64,000 nt of DNA from contig CM045770.1 in NCBI GenBank assembly GCA_025200525.1, positions 122,737,429-122,801,428 on the forward strand, read 5' to 3'. Each line of letters opens with the position of its first letter. Within the stretch, counting starts at the first letter, position 1. Both the position numbers and the translations under genes were made by a program. The notes under the pieces are model-generated. The model had not been told where the DNA came from, searched no databases, and saw only the letters and a program-made list of their open reading frames with translations. Shown here one piece after another: positions 36,062 through 47,325 of the stretch. Origin of the DNA: Camellia lanceoleosa (lineage: Eukaryota > Streptophyta > Magnoliopsida > Ericales > Theaceae).

Positions 36062-36505
36062 ATAAAAAAATAGGCGGAATTAGTTAACAGTTGGATAAAG
36101 AAAAAGAAAATGGTTGGACCCAAACATGGAGGTCACTTGATTGGTTGAAAAACAATTTTTTTGGACTTTAGCATCACTCAAAGAAAATACACAAACATGG
36201 AGGGTCACTTGCACCCAACTATAGAATGACTTGCACCCCCATGTTTTTGTACTAATTTTTTTTTTTTTTGGTCCCAATGTTTCATAATTCCCCTTAAAAA
36301 ATGAGTGGTGCCTCATCTTCTAATTTTGCCCCTCAATTCCACTCTTAATGATGTGGTCCACTCCTGTGTGAAACGATCCCACACTCTTCTCTCTTTTTCT
36401 CTTATTTTTAGTGTGCTTGATTCCACACCATTAGAGTGAAATTAGGAAGCAATATTAAGGGATGAATCATTATTTCTAAAAAATATTAGTTCATCATACT
36501 TGCCA
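36062..36505. other. Intergenic stretch
   Basis: No gene. A small inverted pair 'acaaacatggagggtcact...' (36190) / '...gcacccccatgtttttgt' (36232) is seen. Its right end TACTTGCCA (36497-36505) is the left target duplication of the next element. Confidence 0.4.
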
Positions 36506-38155
36506 GAGTTTTTTTTTTTTTTCCCTTCAAGATATTCTAAAAAAATTAAATTATTTACAGAAATAACACACTTTTCAAATTATTTAACAAACTAATCTAC
36601 TTTTTGAAATTGCGTCTTCAAAATGCAATTTTATGACAAAATCACATCTTTAAAATACACTTTCATGGTGACATGGCCGCGTGAAGTTGCCAATGTGACT
36701 ATATTGAAATCAAATTTTGAAAATGTAAGTTTACTTTAAAGTTGTATTTTTAAAACATAATTTCAACACTGCCATAAAATTGCGTTTTCAAAACAAAATT
36801 TCAACATTAAAGTGAAAATGATATTTTCAATGCTCATTATGAGTTGTGATTTCAACATAAAATTGGGTATGTCATTTTGAAAATAAAAAAACAAGATTGG
36901 GTATTATATTTTGAAAATGAGATTTCAGTTAAATCGATTTTCCAGAAATCCTAATTTAGGAAACACAATTTTATTGAATCACAATTTGAAAATGCAAAAT
37001 AATGAAATTATAATTTCAAAATGCAATTCTATGTTGAAAAATAGTTATAGCAAACTTGTATTAGTATATAATCCAAATTTAGATGATTTCATTACATAAA
37101 ATAAAAAATAAAAAAGTTTGTTATCTTAACTATTTAATGAATAGTATGCATCTACATTATGTAATGACATCGTATGAATGTTGATAAAATCATATTTATG
37201 TACTGAATAAAATTTTGCTATCTTAAATATTTTGCAACATGAAATCGCATACCAATTCTATATAACAACTCTGTTTGGTTTCATTTGATTTCTATTTTTT
37301 TTTTTAAAAAAAAAAAACCTTGAAACTAATTTAGTAAAAAAATGGAAAATAAAAACACTCATTACTTTCACATGATTTTATCTTATTAAAAAGTGCAAGT
37401 AATTTTTTTAAATTCAAAAAATATTTTTGGTGTTTATTTTTGTCAAAGTAGTTTTAATTTCTTAAAAAACAATAATAATAATAGCATATTCTGAAAATAA
37501 AACTAATCATTTTTATTTTGTATTTTGAAATTGTGATTCCAAAAAACCGTGTTTCCTAAATTATGATTTCTTGAAAATGCACTTAACATGTGATTTAATT
37601 GAACAACAATGATTCATCCCACTAAAAACACCACCACTAATAGCACTAATGCATTAAAAAAGTAAAAAAATAAAATAAAAAAAAAAAAAAAAAAAAAACC
37701 ATCACATCACATCATGGCGGGGCCTTGCACCATTTGACTATTAGTAATTTGTATTCCCCCATTTTTTTTCTTTAATTGAAATCTCATTTTTAAAATGCAA
37801 TATCAACCTGATGTTGAAATCACATCTTCAAAATGAAATTTCGTATTGAAATATCATTTTCAAAATTCACAAACTGTGTTGAAATTACGTTTCATATTAG
37901 GATTGAAATTGTGTTTTGAAAATACAATTTTAAGGTAAAATTGTGTTTTTAAAATGCTATTTTAACATGTCCATGTTAGCACCATTAGGCGGTCATATCA
38001 CCATAAAAATGCATTTTGAAAAAATAATTTTGTCATAAAATTGTATTTTGAAAACTTGATTTCAAAAAATAAGTTAATTTACTAAATAATTTATAAAATA
38101 TGCTATTTTTATAAATAGTTTGATTTTTTAAAAAATATTTCAGAAAAAAAAACTC
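36506..38155. mobile_element. Foldback Mutator-like element with ~0.5-kb inverted arms
   Basis: 1650 bp starting GAGTTTTTTT and ending AAAAAAACTC. A 9-bp target duplication TACTTGCCA (36497-36505) / CACTTACCA (38156-38164), two mismatches, fits Mutator-like insertion. The left arm 36506-about 37010 pairs with the right arm about 37500-38155: 'attttatgaca.aat' (36628) with its complement near 38030; 'tggtgacatggccgc' (36666) near 37990; 'ctaatttaggaaacac' (36951) near 37550. Arms are built from repeated AAATTGC.TTTTCAAAATG-type units. The right arm carries an extra A-rich piece (37660-37698). No transposase. Confidence 0.75.
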
Positions 38156-38187
38156 CACTTACCATTCTCAAACTCATTGACCTTGTA

Positions 38188-38466
38188 ATCCATTTTTTTG
38201 CCCTAATATGATACATATATATTGTTTGTAAAAAACCAAAAACCAATGGCTGAGATTAGACACCGATCAATCGAACGGTCTATAATCATTCCAATTTTTG
38301 AGTTTTTTGTATTTTTTTTTTAATATTTTAGTCAAATTGTGCCAGCCAACAGAAGGCCATGCGAGGCTCACCGGGGGATGCTCTTTCAGGAGAAAGGGTG
38401 ACTGAGTGTGCTTCTCTGCTTTTCATTTTGATTATTAGTTTCAATGGAAGATTTTTGAAAGCTTAG
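38188..38466 (+). pseudogene. Truncated RPS27 duplicate
   Basis: Contains the upstream text of RPS27 ('ttttgccctaatatgat', then 'caatggctgagattagacac', as at 28983 and 29495), then a scrap like intron 3 ('attttagtcaaattg', as at 30208-30223). It joins directly to the end of exon 4 (38340-38405), encoding the last 21 residues and stop, and 3' flank up to 'aagcttagtg'. The junction shares TTG with both parents. In the tail three residues differ from the parent (Gly to Glu, Arg to His, Glu to Gly). Exons 1-3 and the zinc finger are missing, so it cannot make eS27. Introns and promoter text show DNA-level duplication, not retroposition. Confidence 0.85.
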
Positions 38467-39320
38467 TGTATTCCTAAAATCATAACAAAAAGTCATTAAT
38501 TGTTAGTTTTTAGTAATACATTCATAAAATCGTCACAAATAGTCTTTTTAGTGACGATTTTGATAGAACTAATTTCAGCAATGAATTGATAGGATTTTTT
38601 TTGTCTATATAAACACTTGTGGGATTTAATGGTGCACAAGTCCTTATAACAGGATTATGAATAAGAAAAGGTTTGGGGACTAGATTTACGGTCCCCGAAT
38701 CTACCTAAAATAGTAATGTGTGGTTGTGATTGAATTTGTGTAGATGATAATTTTTAATAATTTTTGAATAATTAAATCTAGATTTCCCAGAAAAGGTATA
38801 AGGTACCGAAATGAGAGGCAAGATGGGCTCTAATAGGCCAAATGTACAGTATAATCCAATCCAGTTCAATTGTATGAACAAGTGTACGTAAGCACAGTGG
38901 TGCTAAAGGGCTTTTTGTATAGAAAGCCTGGGCTGGGTGGTTCACCATGGACCGTCACAGTTCAACTCTGTGCTTCAGTCTGGGCCTGGGCTTGAAAACG
39001 ATTTATGGTTCATTTTCATTATAGGATGACAGCTTCATTTTGAATAAATTCAAACCATGCACTATTTTTATTTATTTTTTTCTTTGATACAATTCTAAGT
39101 AATTTGTTTTAAGGACATAGAATTGCCATTTGTAATATACTTTCGGATGGTCCATGGAAATCCTTGATCGGTGTGAGCTAAATAAATTAAAATAAGTCTA
39201 AAGTTAAAAACTTATTTATTATCAGTTAAAAAAGTTAAAAAAATTACTTAATTTTTTCACTCACAAAAAACTATTTTTATATAATTTTCCAATTATGTTT
39301 ATCTGTTTTTTTAGATTCTA
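38467..39320. other. Intergenic stretch
   Basis: No gene. A hairpin-forming segment lies at about 38526-38562 ('aaaatcgtcac'...'gtgacgatttt'). Confidence 0.4.
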
Positions 39321-39544
39321 CCTCGTTTGGGGACTAGTCGGTTTAGCCAAAAAATTAAAAAGTTACTAAAAAAGTCAAAAAGCCAATAACTCATATCAAA
39401 AAGTCAAAGATTCTCTTTTCTCTCTACTTTTTACACATCTTTTAGTAAAAAGCCAAAAAGTCATCCCAAACATATTAGTTTTTTTAGCTCATATTTTAGC
39501 CAAATAACGAAAAAGTTACTAAATTAGCTTGTTCCCAAACGAGG
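39321..39544. mobile_element. hAT-like MITE
   Basis: 224 bp with inverted ends CCTCGTTTGGGGAC and GTTCCCAAACGAGG. The inside 'ctctactttttacacatcttttagtaaaaagcc' matches the MITE near 44150. Target duplication not clear. Confidence 0.6.
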
Positions 39545-39828
39545 CCTAAGAAAGCTAAAAATTAACTAAAAAAAATCAATACTAAACTCAATTGTGGAGT
39601 GTTTTGAAAAGTTAGTAAAAAGTTAATTTTTTAAATTTTTTAATCTATTTTATCTTTTTATGAATAAAAAAATATAAAAAATAATATAACTCAAAATAAG
39701 TAAAGAGTTAAAAACTGACATTTTTGGCTCTTCCCAAAAGACCCCCCCTGTATCAAAGCTCCACAACTTCCCATTTCATTGTAGAATGAGCTTTAACAAC
39801 TTGATCTTTCTCATATCCTATCATATAT

Positions 39829-40452
39829 GATTAATTACACTAATAGTCATTATAGTTTGAGACTTGTATCATTTTGATTCTTGACTTTTAAATTGTTAAA
39901 CATTTGATCCTGAATTTTGAATTTTGTTCCAAATAAGGACAATTGAAAATATCATTAGATTTTTCAAGGGTAAAATCGTCAATTTGATAAAATATAAACT
40001 AATTTGATAAAAATAAATATCAAAAAAATATTTTTAATTTTTTTAAAATTATTTTTATCTAGCAATGATAAAATTATGTAAAATTAATAAAAATTACATG
40101 ATTCATTTTTTAAAATTAATTTTATATGATCATCATCCAAACACATAATAAAAATTAATTTGATAAAAAAAATAAATGTCTAAAAGATTTATCAATTTTA
40201 CATAATTTTATTTTTAATAGGTAGAAATAATTTTTAAAAATTTAAAAATATTTATTTGACATTTATTTTTGTTAAATTAGTTTATATTTTATCAAATTAA
40301 CAATTTTACTCTTGAAAAATCTTATTATATATATTTAATTGTTCTTATTTGAAATAAAATTTAAAATTCAAGATCAAATATATTATAATTAAAAAATTAA
40401 AGATCCAAATAATATAAATTTTAAATTATAAGAACTATTTGTGGAATTTGTC
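39829..40452. mobile_element. Foldback element with ~260-bp inverted arms
   Basis: 624 bp, GATTAATTACAC...GTGGAATTTGTC, with a perfect 11-bp target duplication CTATCATATAT at 39818-39828 and 40453-40463. The left arm (for example 'agatttttcaagggtaaaat' at 39957) is complementary to the right arm ('attttactcttgaaaaatct' at 40303), and so on along about 260 bp. It holds no reading frame. The long arms and 11-bp duplication suggest a Mutator-type non-autonomous element. Confidence 0.8.
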
Positions 40453-40463
40453 CTATCATATAT

Positions 40464-41810
40464 AAGTGAAGTGAAGACCGCTTTTAAAAAACTTTAGAAA
40501 GATGCCATGTGTCATTGGCACGTTCTATAATTTTGTCATGTGACATACTAAAAGTTTGCCATCTGTCCTTCTGTCTATTTTGTTTTACTTTTATTGTCTT
40601 TTGGGATTTTCATTTATTTATTTATTTTTTTTAAAGTTTGTTTAATAATAAAATATGTTTATTTATGATATTTCTCTTTTTATTTATATGTACTTATTCA
40701 CTTGATGGAATATAAATATGTGAGAATGTATGTAGGAGATAAAAAATCTCATCACTAAAATAATTATCGCCTCCTCTTTTATTTATTTATTTTTTATTCT
40801 ATTTATAATTTTGATCTTTATAGATAAAATACATTATTCATTTGGTCTTCTATTTTTTTATTTTTTTCTAGGCACATATAGTATAGGTTCTTGATTATTA
40901 TTGTTATTATTATTATTTTGCTGATTCATTTTTAATGAATTTTCTATCTGTCAAGCCAATAATGCTAAGGTCACTTCCATAGATATTTAATGAGTTGTTC
41001 ATTTATTTTCAAATTTTCAATTAATTTAAGTTGTTTTGATATGTTTTTTAGCTTATGCTTATAGTTTATAGCTTTGTAGATTCTTTAGATGCTTTAAGAA
41101 TAAGTTATAATAAGTTGTTCATGGTACTTTTCTTATATTTTATAGAGTAGTCATTATATATACACAAAATCAAATTTAATATTTTATATAAAAAAAAATT
41201 ATAGTGTGTTTTTGGGTATTTTTGCACGTGTTGTAGGGAAATTGTAGCTTAAAATTTTTAAATGAGAGTAAAAAAAAAAAAGACACTATTTTCAATTTAT
41301 GAATTCAAAAAAAAAAAAAAAAGGGGGGGATCCATTTCATATCATTTCAAAAATTATTTTCTATTATTGAAGACAAAAATATAAAAACAATGTCTAAAAT
41401 GCATTTGTGGAACTATTTTAGTAAAATGTTTTTTTTTTTCCCAAATAATTTTAAACTATGTCTAGAGTTCTAAAAAAAGTATTGAATTAAAAAATGAAAT
41501 TGGTACAGAACATTAGTGTTTTTAAGCTTTCACTCATTTTTTTATATCAAGAATGATAAAATCAAATATTGAAAATGAAAACCAAACGAAATTTGAAAAT
41601 ACACTAAAATGGTATAATAAATTGTGTTTTTATCATTGTAATTTTATATTAATATTAAATTAAGTTGTCGTGCTAATTTCTTACTTGCATGGAAACCTAT
41701 GAACTGTAATAACAATTAGCTTACATTTTCTATTTGCATGCATTATGAAACTTAATTCCTTTATAAATTTGACGAACACAAAAAAAAATGGAGAGAAGAT
41801 GAAGTGAAGG

Positions 41811-41843
<33 letters not shown>

Positions 41844-41890
41844 CTATCGTTTTTTAAATTTATGTTGGTAGGAGACTTTGCATATGTGAT

Positions 41891-41938
<48 letters not shown>

Positions 41939-42531
41939 TCTTTGGAACCTAGTAGCACAATATTTTGTAAAATCAATTTAATTATGATTGATGTCTATTT
42001 AAAATGATTTGCAAATATTTTTTTTTATATATTAAATGATGATACTAAACATTTTAAATTATTTATCTAGGCTTTGTACAATTGTTTGAACCGAAAATGT
42101 CTCTTTTTCTCGCCTTTTTGTTTCTCTCTTTTTATCTAAAACCCAAAAAAAAAAAAAAAAAAAAAAAGAGTCAAAACGATATCATTTTGACACTCGAAAC
42201 ATTCATACCTCCCAATTTCCAGCTAGAAAACTTTAATCATAACTCTATGGCACCTTTTGAGAAGATAATTTGTGGCTATTTTAATTACAAAAGACAAAAT
42301 AGGCTATTTTAACCACAATAAATAAAACATCACATCCAACTCATAATCATTACACTCTTCTTTCACAAAAAAAAGTTAAAAAGCCAAAAAACTAAAATTT
42401 TTTTCTCAAACCAAGTTTTTTAACTTATGTTAAAATAGTTAAAAAAGTCAAAATATTAAAAAACCAACTCACTTCTCAAACGAAGTCTATGTGTATCATA
42501 ATGAAAAATGATTTAGACCTCTAAAAAAAAC
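40464..42531. other. AT-rich intergenic stretch
   Basis: No gene. Notable low-complexity runs: A run 41811-41840, (GA)n 41894-41935, A run 42146-42166. 42370-42490 resembles the hAT-like MITE family ('aaaaagccaaaaaac', 'ctcaaacgaag'). Confidence 0.4.
41894..41935. repeat. (GA)n microsatellite
   Basis: About 21 uninterrupted GA units. Confidence 0.95.
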
Positions 42532-42654
42532 ACCTCTAATGGAGCTCTAATTTGTCTTTTTTTTCTCTTTTTTTTTATTTTTTACTTCACTATTTATTTT
42601 TTAAAATCCTAAATAACTCATTAAAATTGTACAACAGAAACTCTAATTAGAGGT
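42532..42654. mobile_element. MITE, inverted relative of the one at 42874-43050
   Basis: Ends ACCTCTAA... and ...ATTAGAGGT. The inside 'gctctaatttgtcttttttt...tttacttcactatttattttt' is the reverse complement of 42950-43010. Confidence 0.55.
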
Positions 42655-42873
42655 ACGCAACAGCTCCCATATCATAATATTTCCCCGGACAATGGAGAAG
42701 CACCTCACTTAAAGGAGCTGCCAAGCTGTGGTACGTTCAACTATTAAATAATATTTTATACAACAGCATAATATTTCCCCCGCGACATTGGAGAAGCTCT
42801 CATTTATGGAGCTGCCACGTCGTGGTACGTTCAACTATTAAATGCATGCACAATCAACTATATTAAAATGGAT

Positions 42874-43050
42874 GGAAAATGCCCTGAGCTCTAATTAGAG
42901 CTGGGAAGGACAGCTCTAATGAGCTGTCACCCATTATAAAAAAAAAAAAAATAAAAAAATAAATAGTAAAGTAAAGACAAAAAAAAGTAAAAAAAAGACA
43001 AATTAGAGTTGTTTTAGTGCTCTTATTTTAGAGCTCCGTAGCATTACTGT
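42874..43050. mobile_element. MITE with perfect 9-bp target duplication
   Basis: 177 bp flanked by AAAATGGAT (42865-42873 and 43051-43059); the sister unit near 43635 shows the empty site. Imperfect inverted ends around 'gagctctaa'. The 9-bp duplication suggests Mutator-type mobilisation. Confidence 0.8.
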
Positions 43051-43705
43051 AAAATGGATAGTGGTACCTTCATCTCATTTCTACGACGGGTCTTGTTTTG
43101 ATTAGACAAATCCTTCATTTTGTAAATTTTTTTTTATGCATATTATCTATAAATTTTTTTAATGGATAATTATAATATTTTTATTTTATTATATTTATAT
43201 TTTAAAAAATAGATAATATATTTAAAAAATATATTTATGATTTATTTTTTAAGACATAAATCTAATAAAATAAAAATATCATGATTATTAAATCAATCTA
43301 AATATAAAATAAATAAGCTAAATTACAAATACATTATCTGAGATTTACTTTAAATTATAAATTATCTCATGTGGTTCTAAAAATTATATATATCTCTTAA
43401 AATTTCTAATTTCATAACAAATAAATTTTTTATTAATAAATCATTAATTTAATTAATAATTTTTAATAATATTAAAATTTTATTTCAATTAATAATTTAA
43501 ATAATTTTATCATTATATACAATTAATTATGTACAATAAAATTTCCCCCGACATTGGAGAAGCTCCTCATTTAAGGAGCTGCCAAGTCGTGGTACGTTGA
43601 ACTATTAAATTGCATGCACGATCAACTATTAAATGGATAATGGTACCTTCAACTCATTTCTACGACGGGTCTGGTTTTGATTAGACAAATCCTTCATTTT
43701 GTAAA

Positions 43706-43860
43706 AGAATAATGATTGGAGACCTTAAAAATTGTGGTTCAAATGGTTTAAAATTTTCAGTTTTGATAACTTTGTTTTTTTTTTTTTTGTTTTTTTTTTT
43801 ACCTGATAGAAAAATTTGAGCCATTAGGGACACCCAAATTTAGGCCCCCTAACAGTGCTA
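43706..43860. mobile_element. MITE with 8-bp target duplication
   Basis: 155 bp flanked by TTTGTAAA (43698-43705 and 43861-43868); the empty site is visible in the sister unit near 43120. Imperfect inverted ends. The 8-bp duplication suggests the hAT superfamily. Confidence 0.75.
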
Positions 43861-44066
43861 TTTGTAAAATTTTTTTAATGCATATTATCTATAAAAAATA
43901 TTAATTTGAATTGGTAATTATAATATTTTTATTTTATTATATTTATATTTAAAAAAATAGATAATATATTTTAAAAATATATTTGTGATTTATTTAAAAA
44001 AAATAAACAATAAAATAAAAATATTACGATTATTAAATCAATCTAAATATAAAATAAATAGAGTAA

Positions 44067-44530
44067 ATTACAAATATACTTAATGAGATTTAAGCCTTGT
44101 TTGACATCTACTATATAATCCATCTTTTTATCTTTTTTTCATCACATCACCTCTCTACTTTTCTGCACATCTTTTCGTAAAAAGACAAAAAGTATAATTT
44201 TTTAGGACACCCCAAACCAACCCTTACTTAAATTACAAATTACCTTTTGTGATTCTAGAAATTACATTATGCCCTTAAGATTTTTAATTTCATAACAAAT
44301 ATGTCATTTTATTAATAAATCATTAATTTAATTAATAGTTTTTAATAATATTAAAATTTTGTTTCAATTAATAATTTAGATAATTTTATTATTGTATAGG
44401 TGAACAGTTAAAAATTTCACATTTTCAATTAATTCTATAAAATAAAAAATTTCGATAGAGAAATATTTGTAATTTTTCAAATCACAAGAGACAATTCGTA
44501 TTTTAAATAAATATGAAAAGATGTATTTGT
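44067..44530. mobile_element. AT-rich MITE with AAATTACAAATAC ends
   Basis: Ends 'aaattacaaatac' (about 44067) and 'gtatttgtaattta' (to about 44530) are inverted. Inside it a further hAT-like MITE sits at about 44095-44215 ('gccttgtttgac' ... 'ccaaaccaaccc'). Relatives: the tail of the first duplication unit (43316-43520) and 45326-45645. Confidence 0.5.
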
Positions 44531-44763
44531 AATTTATTCAAATAAATAATTCAAATTATACTCGGTCTCTGAAATTTAAAATCTGAACTCAGAAGGCCAT
44601 CTCTGTGTTTTTTATCCGAAGTCTACCTCTGTTTGGTTTTCCTGTTTTTGCACAGTTCTTTGTTCTGAGGCCACTTCTTAATAGTACTGTGATACTGCTG
44701 TTAGATTTCAATGGCCTACACAAACTCTATGAACAATTGAGTTCATGCAATTTTTTATAAGGA

Positions 44764-45330
44764 TAAATTATAATATACAACCGTGCTAGAGAGCTCGAAA
44801 TTGAGCCTCCCCGAATCCCCCTAATTCTGGCGCGTCGTTTCGTGCTCAATTTTTTTTTTTTTTTTTTGAATCGTAAAATCGAGAATCGACGAAGGAAGAA
44901 AGAAGAAGAAAGAAGAAGAAAGAAAGAAGAAGAAAGAAGAGGAAAGAAGCGGCGGAGGAAGAAGGCACGCGGAGCTCGGCGATCGGCGATCGAGACGGAG
45001 ATCGGATCGGAGACGATCGGCGAAGCTCGGACGATGGAGCTGCGACGATCGGACCTTGAATCTGAGGGCATTTGTGTGTGTGTGTGTCTCCTCCTCTCTT
45101 CTCTCCTCTCTTTCCTCTCTCTCCGCTCTCCCTCTCTCTTGCTCTCCCTCTCTCTCTCCCTCTCCCTCTTCCCTGCGTTTGAGCTCAAAAAATGGTCGAA
45201 AATGGAGGAAAAAAAAGGAAAAAAAAAAAAAAAAACCTAATGCCCAAAACGACGTCGTTTTGGGCATTAGGGGGATTTGGGGGAGCAATATTTCGAGCTC
45301 TCAAACATTATTGTATAATATATTTTTGAA
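44764..45330. mobile_element. Inverted-repeat element with GA/CT hairpin and perfect palindrome
   Basis: Terminal inverted repeats of about 60 bp (left '..gagagctcgaaattgagcct', right complement '..gagagctcgaaatattgctc', both then 'cccc.aatccccctaat'). Inside, a purine run (44893-44960) faces a pyrimidine run (45085-45170), and a perfect 36-bp palindrome lies at 45236-45271. The AT-rich ends are shared with the adjoining MITE relative (45326-45645), into which it seems to have inserted. Long reading frames here on both strands are low-complexity Arg/Glu/Lys or Ser/Leu runs, not genes. Confidence 0.65.
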
Positions 45331-46502
45331 ATTTATTTAAAATATAAATTATTTTTTGTGATTTTAAAAATTATATCTTGTCAAATTTTTAATTTCATAA
45401 TAAATAGATTTTTTTATTAATAAATTATCAAGTCAATTAATAATTTTTAACAATCTAAACAATATATTTTTCTTAATATTTCAAGTAATTTTATCATTAT
45501 ATAAGAGAGCGGTAAGGAATTTTATTTTTTTAATTAATTCTGTTAAATAATTTTTTTTCACAAGAGGTATTTTATAATTTTTCAAATCACAAGAGACAAT
45601 CCTATATTTTAAACAAACTTTAAGGAGTGTATTTGTAATTGATACTTTTTATAAATAAGTTTTGAATTACTCAATAAAATTATTAAAAATTTTATTTAAA
45701 TTATTTGTTTTATAATTTTGTGTATGTATAAATTAAGATTGTGTAAATTTATTAAGATATTAAATAATGTAGTTTTGAATTTTTAAAAATAAATTCCAAC
45801 ATGCTAACTTGCTTGTTAAATAATTTGATCAGTCCATTATGCTTTCGAAATAAATTCAATCTGACAGCAAGCTTTTTTTCAGTGTCTCAAGTACTATATT
45901 GTCTTCAATTTAAATATATATTTTAATTATAGAAAATGCTAAATCACTACAATTTTTATACAAAATTTGTCACTACTATATTGTCTTCAATTCAAAGATC
46001 ATAATTTCACTGTTCAGTAGCAGGGCCCAATGATTGGGCCCAATCAAACATAATGCATATCATTCTGCTCTCCATGTCTTTCCAAGCTGAAATGGATTTA
46101 GGATTGAGCTATCTTTAGAAGACCAGGCAAACGGTTAGTGGGCTATGACAAGGTAGAATTGGCTGTGTGACCGCGCCAAACAACTGCGCTAACTCTTTGT
46201 GTCTAAATACGTGGTTTCGCATGGAGGCGCACCGCTCAAAGTTAGCATGACATAACATGTAGCTTGGTAGTCTTAAAGACAAGCAAGGTTCATTCAGTAC
46301 GGTGTTGCTTGGTCCTTGATTAATTGGAATGGTGTTCTTGGCCTGGTTGTCGGGCTAAGAGTTAGGTTATTTCACTTGGTTTCTAACGATCAGGGGTGTT
46401 AAATAATGGATGTTATCCTTTAGGAAATAGATTCCTAGTAGGATATGAGGAGGAATTAGAGTTGTACTAGGATTCTATCTTTCGGAAGGCATAAAAGCAT
46501 AA
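45331..46502. other. Intergenic; right part probably displaced LTR of element C
   Basis: 45331-45645 is a relative of the AAATTACAAATAC MITE. 45650-46080 is AT-rich with no gene. From roughly 46080 base composition becomes mixed, and 46490-46502 ('aaggcataaaagcataa') reads like the upstream half of an LTR continuing at 58867. This is inferred from position and lacks a partner copy to prove it. Confidence 0.35.
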
Positions 46503-46945
46503 TGTGGAGATGTGGATTGGAAATACTCTATGGATCCTATAGGACGCTCTTAATCCTCAGTTAGTCACCTGAAAAGGAATGAACACTCCAATCGGGGGTG
46601 TCAGAATTAGCACTCCGATGGATAAGTCAGTGTATACTCTCTTGAATGCTTGTATCTCAAGTTAATCTTATTTGTTCTCACATACCTTTCTTAGCTGATG
46701 CTCCTCTTATTTATAGTCGTCCTTGATATTGATGATTGGGCCCACCTTTCGACCAACGAATAATTGCTTACTCGGTTATTCTGTCCTACCTATTTGTACT
46801 CGGCCCAATTTACAGCTGATTCTACGGCCGATCTGGTTATTCGACCTCTGTGTCCCTCCAGGATAGAGCCGTATAGTACATAACTTGATTTCTTTCTTTA
46901 AACTAAATCGGCTTCCCTACGTAATTATATTATTCGGCTTTCACA
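46503..46945 (-). repeat. 3' LTR of element B
   Basis: 443 bp; + strand TGTGGAGATG...GGCTTTCACA. It has a sense-strand (minus) TATA box CTATAAATAAGAGG near 46705-46720. Adjacent on the internal side, minus-strand TTTGGGAGGCAAA serves as polypurine tract. Confidence 0.92.
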
Positions 46946-47325
46946 ATTTGCCTCCCAAACATCCTATTAATGTCAGTTATTCGGTATGTTTGGTCTTGGA
47001 CTTAGAGGGTCAAAAAATGCGGCGGTTTCCCTTATTCCAACACAAGCGTAAGAATGCTTACTCTTTTTAGGAATTATTATAATCTCCCGCCCCTTCGTAT
47101 GATTCATTCATTTAATACGATTTGAAACCGTGTTGTCTCTTCGTTTGTATGTTTTTTTGAATACACAAGGTTTCTTGTTGCCTATCAGTTCACCTCTTTC
47201 ACTTCACATCCTCTGCAACTTCTTTCCATTCCTCATTGTCCTAATTTCTTGTAAGTTTTTCTCTCTTCCATTTCGACTCCCATTTCCTTGTTTGTTTTTT
47301 GTTTAGAGTATCCACTTTACTGGCT

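Larger units (their letters stand above)
42680..44400. repeat. Tandem segmental duplication (two full units, one partial)
   Basis: Unit heads 'tttccccc.gacattggagaa' occur at 42680 (short, about 90 bp), 42774 and 43542. Units 42774-43541 and 43542-44400 are collinear: the 'ctacgacgggtct' segment at 43081 and 43661, the 'gcatattatctata' segment at 43138 and 43880, then the AT-rich tail to 'ttatcattata'. Each unit has its own private small insertion (42874-43050 in the first; 43706-43860 and about 44095-44215 in the second). The insertions therefore followed the duplication. Confidence 0.8.

Noticed and set aside
38188..38466. RPS27 duplicate as a processed retrocopy
   Set aside because: It keeps upstream promoter text and intron-derived sequence and has no poly(A) tail or spliced exon junctions.
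44727..45340. Long Arg/Glu/Lys and Ser/Leu-rich frames on both strands
   Set aside because: Low-complexity translations of the GA/CT runs in an inverted-repeat element.
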